DNA from: Tetragonia tetragonoides
Taxonomy: Eukaryota; Streptophyta; Magnoliopsida; Caryophyllales; Aizoaceae
Assembly: GCA_038025085.1 (NCBI GenBank)
Contig: CM076140.1
Location: 4,389,501-4,453,500, forward strand
Length of the DNA: 64,000 nucleotides
Direction: 5' to 3'
Numbering within the stretch: position 1 is the stretch's first letter; every line of letters starts with the position of its first letter. The position numbers were made by a program, and so were the translations under genes. Of the stretch, positions 1 through 13,714 are shown piece after piece. The notes under the pieces were generated by a model. That model saw nothing but the letters and a program-made list of their open reading frames with translations. It did not search any database and was not told the DNA's origin.

Positions 1-505
1 ACAATTGGACCCCCAAGTTCCCAAGATATCTGATGTAGACTCCAAGAGAAAGGGGATCGAATGTGTCCATTTCATCCACGAGCAAGACCATCTGCAGCAG
101 CCTATAACAAAGTACTTCTGTTTTACCATTCTCTCTCCTTTTCAACTGATATAAGCTAAATTAATGATTCACGGGAAGCTCTAGGCTCTAGCACAGGAAC
201 AATAAAGAAGTGCCGCATTAAAGAAGTGCCGCATAAATTCTCTCTGTATCAGTTTGTAAAAATGGAGGACCAAAACGGGCGGAGTTCCATTACTCAGTAC
301 CGGAAGAATAACCACAAAATTATTACATATGCAAAGTACACATCGTGTATTTTTTGGACTAAAACTAGTTCCAATGGACAAGCCTGGATTTATTCTCTCG
401 TCCTATATGAAAATTTCTTTGGCAGTGCTGGCTTCCCCTTGATAAACAGTTAATTCCGACAAAATCAAAGTCACAAACCGATTCCAACTTTCCACAAGCT
501 CCATT
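1..505. other. 3' flank of the COX6b gene, no gene seen
   Basis: This stretch lies downstream of the COX6b stop codon and probably includes its 3' untranslated region. A short open stretch on the minus strand at the extreme left edge is not bounded by splice sites and matches nothing I recognise. I see no supported coding exon, RNA gene or repeat. Confidence 0.5.
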
Positions 506-2849
506 CTACAGAGGTCCGGGAAAGGTACCGTTCTCCCTTTGCTCATTCCATCTGTCAACCTGCACCCATGACATTGTGAGCCAGTTAGCTAATTACACGA
601 ACTTGACTAACTTATGATTTATTTCATATCAACAGTTTTAACTTATAAGGTCAATATAATGGTATCTGACCAAACTTAACATCATACTTGAGATGCAAGA
701 AGTACAAGCTGTACAACACCTTCTCTCCTATGTTCTCATATTACCTTGACTACCACATTAAAGCTTTATAAATTCTTCAAGCAAGAGTGTCATAAAGAAA
801 CTTCCATATCTTAGCCAACAAGAATCAAGTGTACTTACCCATTCACCAGGGCAGAGAGAGCGATAAAACTTCTGAAATTTATCACACTCAGGGGCACCTT
901 CACCCTTGGCCGCTGTGCACCTAAAAAGGGAGAAGAGTTCTAGTTAAAGACTCCAAGGTGTAAGGCTTTAAAATGCATATAGATAAACAGTGGATCAAGT
1001 TATATGTCTTACCGATGATACTCAATGTATCGGGTAAAGCAATGCCTGGTTTGGTTTGTAGTTGGGAAACGGAAATCTGCTGGTGCAGTCTCAAGCTGCA
1101 GCAAATAGAGTGTAGATTAGCACAACACTGAAGGGGAAGAGATGAGGTATGGGAAGAGGCCAAGGTAATAATATCATCTTGAGAAAAATTTCAAGCCAAA
1201 ATGAAGCCCAATGTAAACTAAGCAAACTAACCTTTATTTCTTCGGCCTCTTCACTGGCCTCTTCACTTCCAGATTCCTCTGGCGCTGGAGCTTCGCTGCT
1301 TTCCTCAGCTGCCGGAGCAGAGTCCTCAGTGCTCTCTTGAACAGCATCAGCTGGAGCATCATTGCTCTCGGTTGCAGCAGCAGAAGGTGCTTCACTGCTC
1401 TCTTCAACAGCAGGGGGAGCTTCTTCAGTTTTCTCAGGGGCAACTTCCTCAGGGGCTGCACTAGCTGGGGCTTCAACCTTTTCTACTTCCACTGGTTTTG
1501 ATTCAACAGGCTTCTCTTCAGGAGGTAATGAATATTGCTGAGTTCAAAAACAGCAGGCAGAACATTTGAGTCCAAGGTAACATGTGATCAGTAGGCTTAA
1601 ACTAAAAACTGATACAAGCATGCCAATTCCAAGCCCAAAACACTTTGAAACTCTTCGAAACACACAGAGTGCTCTTGGAGAGATCCATGCAGGATTACAT
1701 ACATTTTGTACTCTCCACAATTGCAGGGGAAAGGCTATATACACCTAACAGGCCTCCACTTAGTCTGCCCAGGGTAAGACCTCATGAGAGGCATTGGGAT
1801 ATGCTACAGTTAGGTTAAGACACGCAATTTAATAAAAGGCGCTGATTTGCTGAAGAGTAATATGACCAAAATTGGAACAAAGAAGGTTCCAACTAAAGTA
1901 AACATTCCAACATGATTTGCAAGGCCCAAACATTTCTACGCAAACTGATGGAGCTGGCAAGTAAACTGAAAACAGCTTCATACTAGTGTGTATCTGAACA
2001 AGGCTCTTCCTGCCCCACCACCCTTCCAGGTACGTAGCATAAGACAACTGTAATGAGCGAAGCTCATGATCAACAAATCAATACCATTTTGACACAAACT
2101 ACCGCAGGCAACTTCCCTATTGTGCGTTATTACTCACGCAGTGAAACAGTCAATCAGTGAAATGATTTTCCTTCCACACTAATGGAGCAAGGAACGTGTC
2201 TCAAATCTCAAATACTCAAATTCTCATTGCAGGAACCAACATTTCTGAGTAATCCATCTTTTCCAACATAGTAACTTTTAAGAACTTTCTCGTATTTGTA
2301 TAAATCAGTTTGGAATTAAAGTTGTCCATATGCTACTTGGTAGCATCCAGATCACAATTACAATGAAACATAAGATTTCTTTGAAACCCATTTGCCTGAA
2401 TTTTCTGAACATAAAAGATAAAGACGGAACCTTTAGAAAGAGCTATAAATATTTAGCAAAGAGCATAGATTCAGATTTCCCAGAACCCCTAATTAAACCC
2501 ATCGTGGATCAGGAACTTTTTTGCTCAATAAATCTCACGATAATCAATCGCAGGCACCCAATCAAACAAACAATCCAATCCATTGAAACAATAAATGGAT
2601 GAAAAATTAAAGACCCATTCCTATTGACCATATGCTAATTATAACAGCGATACAGAAAGATCCATCTCAACACCTCATTCAAATCAATGAGAAAATCAGA
2701 TCCAATTGGGATTTAATCAACCCCACATCCAGATTGCTAAATAAAAAAATAATAATAATAATAACCCTTAAACCCAGTATCCAGAGAGAGAGAAAGAGAG
2801 AGAGTACCTCGGAGAGAGAAGGAGGGGATTGGGTGGCGACTCCAGCCAT
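506..2849 (-). CDS. COX6B: Cytochrome c oxidase subunit 6b, plant type with acidic N-terminal extension
   Basis: Subunit 6b of mitochondrial complex IV, on the intermembrane-space side. Five exons join in frame: 2808-2849, 1232-1537, 1013-1095, 839-920 and 506-559, all with GT-AG introns, giving 188 residues, close to the length I recall for the Arabidopsis long form. The start MAGVATQSPPSLSE fits the short first exon, which ends exactly on a codon. Residues about 30-116 form a low-complexity Glu/Ala/Ser/Pro stretch typical of plant long-form COX6b. The conserved domain follows, with Cys135 and Cys145 (Cx9C) and Cys156 and Cys167 (Cx10C), the disulphide hairpin signature of the family, then the ending NGTFPGPL. 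A GA-rich tract sits beside the first donor site. No defect seen. Confidence 0.93.
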
Positions 2850-3660
2850 GGTGGAGAAAAGTCAAAGAGGCCACCGGGTGACTGGTCGTATCTTGGATGT
2901 GGCTCGACGGCGTTACGAGCCTCCGATTGGAGAGAATGCGGGTGGTTAGGGTAGAGTCGCTTGCTTTGCTAATTGCGTTTTTTTGGCTAGTGCTTACTGA
3001 GGAGAGGAAAAATACGGAGTGAAAAGGTTCCTGAAATGGCTGTCCATTTACTGTTTGACACGTCATTCGCAGACCCAGCCAACAATAACAAATAAAATTT
3101 TGGATTTTTTTTTGCTAAAAACACACCTAAAAAACTTAAGTGAATGAAAAAACACCCCAATAAATATTTTTTCAAGGAACACTCCAATACCGTAAAAACG
3201 CCCTGCCAGAACACCCTAAGCTAATCTTCATCGTGATTTTCGTTCACTTTTTGTTGGGTTTGCCCATAATACCCTCACGCTTATCTCACATGTTCAATTC
3301 TTAATGGAGGGAAAGTTAGAACGTAAGTGAGGGGGTAAATGATAGGAAATTGGGAAGGTTATGAGTGGGTGTGAAATTAAATCCATGTAAATGATAGAAT
3401 CAGCAACCAGCTTCGTGCCAAACAAGGCCAAAATGGACATGTGAAACAAAATAGAGGTAGAATGAAAAAGAGCAAGTGCTGATTGAGTTAAAGGAACAAT
3501 GTCTTTATTTATTCAGGTTATAATTGTACGGGTGTTTTCTCAATTATTGGAATAGTCACTAAAATGAAAAATCAATACAATCAAACTTACAACCTCACTA
3601 TTTAACACTGAAGTATACTCCATGTCAAGTCTTAGAATGTACAGTACAAAGTTAAACGAA
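2850..3660. other. Intergenic region between COX6b and the ADH-like gene
   Basis: It holds the promoter and 5' untranslated region of COX6b at its left side and the 3' end of the ADH-like gene at its right side. It is AT-rich. I see no coding exon, RNA gene or clear element. Confidence 0.5.
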
Positions 3661-6213
<2,553 letters not shown>

Positions 6214-6944
6214 GGCGAAACAGGAGAGAATGAGATCGATAGGTAGAGCCGCCTAGAGAGATCAAAGCAGATGTTTGCAGTTGCTGTTTCTGATGCGCAA
6301 TTGCTTATTCTTTAGTTACCCCTGCATTATTGACATACTTATTGTTATGTAGTCATATAGTATAGCTAATGATGGTTGGTGGAGTATTTCAATAGTGATG
6401 TTAAGTTGAGCAGGTGAAGAATATATAGAGAAATTTGTTAAATAAGTCAAACCTAATGTGAGTGCTAAATGTGCACTAACGAACCATGAGATGATTAACA
6501 ACTTCAGTTCAACAGTACAGTAGTTGTTATGGAGGGTGTGATGTATATAATTGTTGTACTCGTAGTTTGTAGGAAGATAACAGGTGTGATTTCATATTTT
6601 TTGGCTCACAACCAAGGGTATTCACCGTCGATCACAATGACAATTTCACCGCGCAAGCTTGTATGCACCTCAAATGTGTGATTTCACATGGACAAAAGTG
6701 GCTCATTCTTTAGCGGTCCAGTGGAGGATTATGTCTATTGTCTATTACTCAAACACTCATCATATGAGTCCCAAATTACCAATTTGTTCATTAGCAGTTT
6801 GGGAGGATACAAGAGTGGAATATCACGCGTATGATCACACTAATTCACACTCCATTTAAGGAATTGATGTATCTTCAATCTTGACCAATGACACTATATT
6901 GTTGGGTCGGAATCAAACAATCAAGGGATAAAGTAAAAATACGG
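6214..6944. other. Upstream region of the ADH-like gene
   Basis: AT-rich non-coding DNA that should contain the promoter of the minus-strand ADH-like gene. I see no conserved box that I would stand behind, and no other gene. Confidence 0.4.
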
Positions 6945-7230
6945 GTGGTTTCTAGTGCTGTTCATGTCCCGGCCCGGCCCGGCCTTTTGGATTGGGCCGG
7001 ACCGACTCTGCAAAGACCGGGTCGGACGAGACTGGTCCTGCTTTTGAACCGGTCAGAACGGGTTTCGGGCTGGTCTAAAAGTCCGATCCGGTCCGGTCTG
7101 GATTGGATGGCGAATAATGGCAAAAGCTTTAAATTGGTCCTCGCTCTTTTTTTAAAAATTCTGTTCGGTCTCAAATTGGACACGAATGGCCCGGTTCGGG
7201 TCTGGACCAGTGAACAGCTCTAGTGGTTTC
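6945..7230. mobile_element. hAT-type non-autonomous element (GC-rich family), copy 1, with target-site duplication
   Basis: The element spans 6953-7222 (270 bp). It is flanked on both sides by the same 8 bp, GTGGTTTC (6945-6952 and 7223-7230), as expected for hAT transposition. Its ends form an imperfect terminal inverted repeat (TAGTGCTGTTCA against TAGAGCTGTTCA). The interior is rich in CCGG/GGTCC words and has no transposase frame. It is a relative of the copy at 13,866-14,170: both share the GC-rich left part, the GGATGGCGAAT word and the T-tract before a CGGTTCGG or TGTTCGG stretch. Confidence 0.85.
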
Positions 7231-8816
7231 AATCCAATTCCTCTTTTATAAATGTACGTGGTGAATTTGGATTGCCATGTCTGCATATTCATCTATCCGT
7301 TGCTTAGAGCCTTACATTCCCGATATTGCTGCCCATCTGATCTGCATATTCATCCGTGTCCTTGATAAATAATTTAATGAGATTAAAAGAATAAAAAATA
7401 AAAAAGATACAAAACCAAGAAAGGGAAACAATTTACTCCAAAGCAAATCCAGAGTGAAACACATTAACAGTGTTCCCTCACTTTTGATCCTAACAAGTTT
7501 TGGCACCCGGGCGATGAATTGGGGTTAGTCTTTCATTTAGGTATTGCTTCATTGTCTGTAATAGGTACTTTTTGCAAGATTTAGAAATAAATAATATGTC
7601 GAACTTCATTTTTTCGTAATATAAAATACAAATAGGCAGAGAACATAAAAGTTCACTCCAATAACTGCACAACGTGTTTATATAGATGGTGACTTAAAAA
7701 TGTACTACGACATGACTAAATAAATATTAAGATGTAAATCTATATCTTTTTATTGAAATTCTAATTCATTGTCAACGTATTGGTAGATTGACAGGTAATT
7801 AAAACATATTAAATGACAACACATGGTAAGGGTCATATATGCGCCACATGGAAAAGGTGAATTATGTGATGACTAAAAAGATAGTAGTAATTCATAGAAA
7901 TGCCACATGGCAAGGATGATACCACATGGTTAGACTGTATTAGGTGACATCATAAAGATATGAGAGACCTCATAAGAGTGTCACATGGCGAGAATGGTAA
8001 GATTGCAGTGTGTTTTTGTATTTAGTATAGAAGATAAGTATATAGATAATAATTTTTAATTAGAAAAATAAAATAAATATATTAGATCGCCTTTCATTTT
8101 ATTTAATTCAAATATTAGCCACCTACATGTCTTGTTCGTTTAGCTTTTACCAAAGATTATAGGACATACATATCTCATTTTAAAGTATTTTTGGAATCCA
8201 ATCTGATGGGGTAAAAATTATAATTTTTTGAGTTACGTAACTAAAGTTATTTGATTTTGTAATGTGAAAATATACTAATAAATATGTAATAAATTAAACT
8301 AATGATAAGGCATTAATGGCTGACACTTAGCTTGGATGATGCGTTAACTATCTGGCAAGCTTGTATTTATGTGTCGTTTATGTGTCCTCACACGAATATG
8401 ATCCTCCTAGTTAGCGTCCTAAGTGTTATCACCAGACAAGTTTTGGGAGAGTCGCAGTGTGTTTTAATAGTAAGGGAAGATATCCCTTTTCTCCCGGTCT
8501 TGGTCTTCGCTATAATACCGTTACCACGTTTTAACTTTACTTTTAGAATAGATGACCAATTCGATTGAGTTTCCACTCGTTTTCGTACTAATTTCGTAGA
8601 TCTAGGCTTCGTTCTTCCATTCTTTGCAATGTTATTATGTTAGTTTGTTACCCTGGATTTAGTAGTAGTACTATCTAACATCCCCGCAAATTTTAAAAAA
8701 AAAAAAGACTCAGAAATGTAAGAAATGCACATAATCTTCACCCAAATAATATACAACAAATGGTCCTTTGGTTCCAACTTTTGGGAAGCAGTGATTGAAG
8801 TAGTGATTCTCATGAT
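7231..8816. other. Intergenic AT-rich DNA with degenerate short repeats
   Basis: No gene is seen. Around 7,810-8,000 the word CCACATGG or CACATGGC recurs about five times at irregular spacing of 25-70 bp, suggesting an old degenerate tandem repeat. The rest is AT-rich without recognisable structure. Confidence 0.4.
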
Positions 8817-9020
8817 TTAGGGTGTTTTTTAAATGTTGACTCGAGCTGATTGTATCTGACCGAGTAAGTATTTGATTGGGTAAGTAGCCTCTAAATATCA
8901 CCGGATCAGATAAATAGCCCTATCTAACTGGGTAAATAGTCTCTACTAATCTGATCAGATTGGACAAGTATACTAATGTGATTGGATAAGTTGAAATAAG
9001 TAGAAATAAACACACTCTTA
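8817..9020. mobile_element. Candidate Tourist-like MITE
   Basis: A 198-bp segment (8820-9017) is bounded by TTA on both sides and by short inverted ends, GGGTGTTTTTT on the left against GAGTGTGTTTA from the right. That is the pattern of PIF/Harbinger-derived Tourist elements (TTA target duplication). Inside, the words CTGATC/GATCAG and GGGTAAGTA or GGGTAAATA recur. No coding capacity. The ends are only partly matched, so this is a moderate call. Confidence 0.5.
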
Positions 9021-9730
9021 GAACTTTGCGAAAATCTGTTAAATGTGTTGACATTAGTGCATGGGATGTAGAATATTAATGTATGTAGAAAGCTTCAAGT
9101 GAAATAAAAGTTCAAGGAAAATTGTACCATTTTCATTGACGTTTATGGTAATATATAACCACATTCATATGAGGTTGAATTCTAGAGCAAAAAAGATACT
9201 CCGATATTGAACTCGTGTAGAAATAGATTGGTGTAGATAAACAAAAAAAAAAGTAATGCCTATGATTATGAACAATTACATGTAAGCAAAAACTTAGTAA
9301 GTTTAACCATCTCATAAATTTTTTTGTTCAAATCACCACACACACAAAAAAAAAAAAAAAAAAAAATCAAAAAAAAGAAGAGGGCAGCAACTCAGCAAGT
9401 GAAGTCACTGGGTCACTAGACTCACTACCACTAGTCACCAACTCAGTACTTCTGTCCTTCAAGGCCAAGCTTCATCAATGGTAAAAGCTAAAAAGGGGTT
9501 ACTAGCAATTTTCCGTCCTTACATATAATAACCTAATAATAAGAAGCAGTGGGTACCACTATAAATTATAAAGATATACAGTAGTACCATTAGGAGCTCC
9601 TGTCTGTCCCTACACTAACACCACCGACCTACCCTGGTAAAACCAAAAATCTTATGCAAATGATATGATAAGAAAAAATCCCCCCACCCACAGCCACATA
9701 GACCACCAGACATCGTTGCAGACCCGTTAA
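9021..9730. other. Upstream region of the VQ gene
   Basis: Non-coding DNA in front of the VQ-motif gene. It contains an A-run interrupted once at about 9346-9374. The promoter should lie here, but no box is distinctive enough to call. Confidence 0.4.
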
Positions 9731-9755
9731 CTCTCTCTCTCTCTCTCTCTCTCTC
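9731..9755 (+). repeat. CT microsatellite in the presumed 5' untranslated region of the VQ gene
   Basis: A pure (CT)n run of 25 bases about 60 bp before the start codon. CT tracts in leaders are common in plants. It is followed by a GA-rich stretch directly before the ATG. Confidence 0.9.
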
Positions 9756-9817
9756 AACACCCAGAAACATACTCTAAATTAGAAAGAACAGAGAGGAGAG
9801 AGAAAGAAGAACAAACT

Positions 9818-10723
9818 ATGGATAAAAGCTGTCACTCCTCTGGTGATTCTTCTACTTCATCCATTTCTACTACCAATAACAACACAACCACCAATATTGA
9901 TTCTTCATCTTCAAACAATAGGGACCAATTCTTAAGACACTTGAACAAACTCTCCCACAAGATCTCAAAACCCCCTACTTCTTCTTCATCATCAATCCCA
10001 AACCCAAACCCAAACCCTACCGGTTCAGGTTCACTCGTCCGTAGACCGCCGCTCGAACCACCACCGGTTCAACACCGCCTTCCACCACCACCTGCGGCTC
10101 CACCTTTACAACAACAACCCCCAGTTTACAACATCAACAAATCCGACTTCCGTGAAGTGGTCCAGAAACTTACCGGGTCACCGGCCCATGACCGGATCCA
10201 ATCGCCGGCCCAACAACCCACCATCCACGCGCCTAAACCTGCCAGCTCACGGCTTCAACGCATACGCCCTCCACCCTTAGCGCAACTTAGCCACCGGCCC
10301 CCTCCTTTACTAAACTGCGCCACCCTCAACAACCCTAACCCTAACGGACCTTTTATCCGACAAGTGACGGGCCCTCTCTCTCCTCTTCCACCACTCCCGT
10401 CATGCCACGCCGCAGCTGAAAGTCCTATCTCGGCGTATATGAGATTCCTTCATGGCTCAATCTCAGCCTTTGATTCCGATCTACGGTTCAACAATCGGAC
10501 GGCTCAGTTTAACCCTAATCAGATGACGTTTCCGATGAATCCTCCGTCGTCATCGACGGCGACAGATTCATCGGCTATGTTACCACCACCGCCGTCTTCG
10601 CCGTTGCCTTTTCCGAAGTCGCCGTGTCCGCTTCTCTCTCCTAATTTGCTGTTCTCGCCGACGGGGAATGGTCCGCTAGGGTTTCCACAACTTCCGGTTT
10701 CGCCGACGGTGAGCCCTAAATGA
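9818..10723 (+). CDS. VQ9: VQ-motif protein, VQ9/HAIKU1-like
   Basis: A single-exon gene of 301 residues encoding a plant VQ-motif protein, a class of nuclear WRKY-binding cofactors. The VQ core is FREVVQKLTG at about residues 111-120 (FxxxVQxLTG). The N-terminus starts MDKSCHSSGDSS and contains RHLNKLSHKISKP, the C-terminus carries repeated SP and PP motifs, and PLSPLPPLP and AAESPISAYMRFL blocks lie between. This layout matches what I remember of the Arabidopsis VQ9/IKU1 clade, which acts in salt-stress and seed-size control; the exact orthologue (VQ9 against VQ14/IKU1) is inferred. Pro, Ser and Asn runs dominate, and most of the protein is likely disordered. It lacks introns, as most VQ genes do. 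Confidence 0.88.
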   Translation: MDKSCHSSGDSSTSSISTTNNNTTTNIDSSSSNNRDQFLRHLNKLSHKISKPPTSSSSSIPNPNPNPTGSGSLVRRPPLEPPPVQHRLPPPPAAPPLQQQPPVYNINKSDFREVVQKLTGSPAHDRIQSPAQQPTIHAPKPASSRLQRIRPPPLAQLSHRPPPLLNCATLNNPNPNGPFIRQVTGPLSPLPPLPSCHAAAESPISAYMRFLHGSISAFDSDLRFNNRTAQFNPNQMTFPMNPPSSSTATDSSAMLPPPPSSPLPFPKSPCPLLSPNLLFSPTGNGPLGFPQLPVSPTVSPK

Positions 10724-13714
10724 TGAGTATGATACAATATGATCAGGTGAAAGGTTATTTTTTCGTTGATTATAATATGATAGAGATGAATATGAGCTCA
10801 TTTCATTTCCAGGAATTATGATGATTGGAAATGGAAGGATTATTCTAGATTTGTGGTTGCATGTTCATATGTGTGGCTGAAAGGTGTAAATGGAGGAGTG
10901 AGGGGGCTAGATATTTTAGAAATCATAGTTGTTAATGGAAAAAGGGAGCAAAACTAACTATAGTGCTTAAAGTTAAAGGAAAGGCAAGTGTTATTTGTTT
11001 TGATTTTCTTTTTTTAGTCAGACTGATGAATGTAATGAAATTTCTTTGATTTATGTTTTGTGATTAGTCTTTGAAATTTTTATACATACATGTATGGAAT
11101 TATTTCTAAATTAAGAGTTTTTTTTTTTTTTTTTTTTGTGGATTCAAATTCAATTGCATGAAATTATCAAAAAGGTGAAGTTTCTTGATTTAGTTTCTTC
11201 ATTTGATTGTGAATATGTCATAGTGTTGGCCGGCCATATACTTTTGTTATGTTGATGATAGTGGCCACTTTTTACCTTGTTAATTCGAACCTGTTAGTGG
11301 AATTAGCCAATGAAAGAATCTCTGTTTTTTTTCTTTATCATTTCTTTTATGACAAGACAATAGGAGTATTTGGTGCTAGTCAGTGTATGACCTTTTTAAT
11401 GAAAAGGAAGAATTGATTATCTATTGTGATGAAATTAAACATTTAATAAGTTCTGGTTAGAAATGTTGACAGGGTCTTTCAGGTGTAAACTATAGAATAA
11501 GGTTCTTTAGTCTTATTTTTGAAGTGTTAATGAGACTATGAGATCCTATGGCAATCTAGAACCCCGCAAAATAGTAGTTGCGGAATAGAAATGGTGCCTC
11601 TAATCACGATTGGGTTAATGTCGAATTCTTTCTTTCTTCGATGAAGTTCCGTTTCAGCAGTCCCTTTGTTCCTGGTTACATACTCCTACTCCTGTTGGAG
11701 TAAATATTTGAACTCTGATTGAAACCATTAGATATAAAACCTTCTACTGGTGTACTGTGCTATGAATTGCTTACTCTGGACTGTTACTAGCATACCTGTG
11801 CTGCTCTAAGCTCTGCTTCCTTTTACTGTGTTTGATTTCTGGTGCTTAAGTGCTGATAAATAACATCTGGCACGAGTGTGTAGTCCAGCGGTAGGCTAGA
11901 TTTGGCACTGACTCTTTCATTGACATGGTAGATGTAACTTTATAAGGGTTCTAATCTAAATCCAAATAGTGTTTTTGTATATTATTAGTTCTGCTCTAGA
12001 AGGTGAGCAGCTTATTAGTCATTTGTTGAGTATGGTTAGTTTTAAGTGATACAAAGAAACTATGCAGGTTTCTCAATTCACACTTAAGTAATCATGTTTA
12101 GTTTCAAGGTCACTCACAACCAAAGTACCTCTGCACTACATTCGTTTAGACAATGTGGTTGGATGGACGTTCTTGCTCTCTCCAAGGCATTAGTGCTAGC
12201 TATATCCTGATGCTAAATATCCTATTTTTAGCGGATGGTAGTCGACACTGGATGGAGTTGTGAAACTTGATATGTTTAGCCTTCTGGTCTTTATGTAATC
12301 AGCTAGGTTGCTTCTGATAAGAGAACCATCATGTCTTTCTGTAGTTGCTGCTTTGCTGGGGTAGGTACAGCTGAGTAAGATTTACAAACAAGTTGGATAA
12401 GTTAGGCTGCTCAGTGATGAATTGATGATATACTTTTATAATGCTAATTTTTGTGTTTTTCCTTGGTAGGTCCTTCCATTGATAGACAATATACTATAGT
12501 TTTTAAGCAGCTGAATAAGGGTTGGAATACATGATTTCATTCAGTACAAAGTAATGGGAACTTTTGATTGGCTTGCGCTTATCTATTTATTTATTTATTT
12601 ATTGTTGATTGTGGAAGTTTCTTTCTTTCCCTGAAATTTGAGTATTATCTTTGGAATGAAAATGTTTTCTTTTTTCATAAACTTTAGAAAGCAGCTACTA
12701 CATTGTATATTTGTATATGATGATGATTGATTGTGTGATTTCCATTATTAAGAATGAAGTCTCATAGGAGATCACCATTATTCTTCAAGTATCTGTATCT
12801 CCCTGAGGTTGGTTATGCTTTCGTTTTTAAGGAAAAAAATGATCTCTAAACTGTTATTGGATGGAACCATTTGCTCTTTGCCTGCTTTAGTGCTCTGGGT
12901 TTCTAGAGAATTTCCTGATAATGATGCGAGTACTAATGAACCAAGTTATTGCTTGGGGAGCTCCGGCAGGTGCTGGTCTTGGCAATAATTGCATTTTCTG
13001 GATATCAGTCAAACAACACCATGTAAAGCGTAAAAAGCGATACTTATAAAGAAACCAAGGGAAAGAGGACAAACCACTAAAGCACAGTGTGCTTCTTTGA
13101 TGCTTTTGTGGGCTACTCATCAATTTGTTCTGCAAAAGTTTTGTTTGTTGCTTCTTGCTTTTAAGGGGTTTTTATATTTTTAATGGAGTATGAATCTCTT
13201 GCTTTGGCTCTTTGTTTCTGTTTTTCATTTGTTTTGTATAAATGTATTTTGGGAAATGAGCATGAGAACTGTTGCTGATGTTTATGATCTGTGCCTTGTG
13301 AGAATCTGTAGAGACTCAATTTTGACCATTACTTAAGATGTCCTTTTCCTGTAAGACCACCGCACTTAAAAGAGTTAAAGAGTCTAGATTCCTCTAAGCA
13401 CTACCAAATATTCATTCCTTGGGGAAGTAAATTGTGTTAAATGCTTGTTTTTATCAGATTACTAATGGGTGTTTGTTTAGTGGAATAGGGATTACAGGAT
13501 TAGGATTGGGGTTTTAAATTCTCATGTTTGGTTTAAGGGATGGGAAATAGAAAAGGAGTATGGAGGGAGTATTTAATTTAGTTTTTAATTAACTAATATG
13601 CTGAAAAATAGAAAAAATATCAAAAAAAAATTGGAAAAAATTATGAGATCTCACTATAATTGTAGAGAGGGTTTGAAGGTAGGTTTGGCGGCACGGAACT
13701 ATGGGGAACCATGC
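10724..13714. other. Non-coding region after the VQ gene
   Basis: About 3 kb of AT-rich DNA with no supported exon on either strand. The first part is likely the 3' untranslated region of the VQ gene. A T-run lies at about 11,120-11,138 and a TTTA repeat at about 12,585-12,603. The segment 13,455-13,600 resembles generic MITE-like sequence but I could not find paired ends. Confidence 0.4.

Noticed and set aside
1..110. Minus-strand stretch reading LLQMVLLVDEMDTFD at the left edge
   Set aside because: Downstream of the COX6b stop, without visible splice sites and cut by the window edge; too little to call an exon.
2330..2949. Plus-strand frames across the first intron and first exon of COX6b
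   Set aside because: They are antisense to a well-supported gene and contain no recognisable domain.
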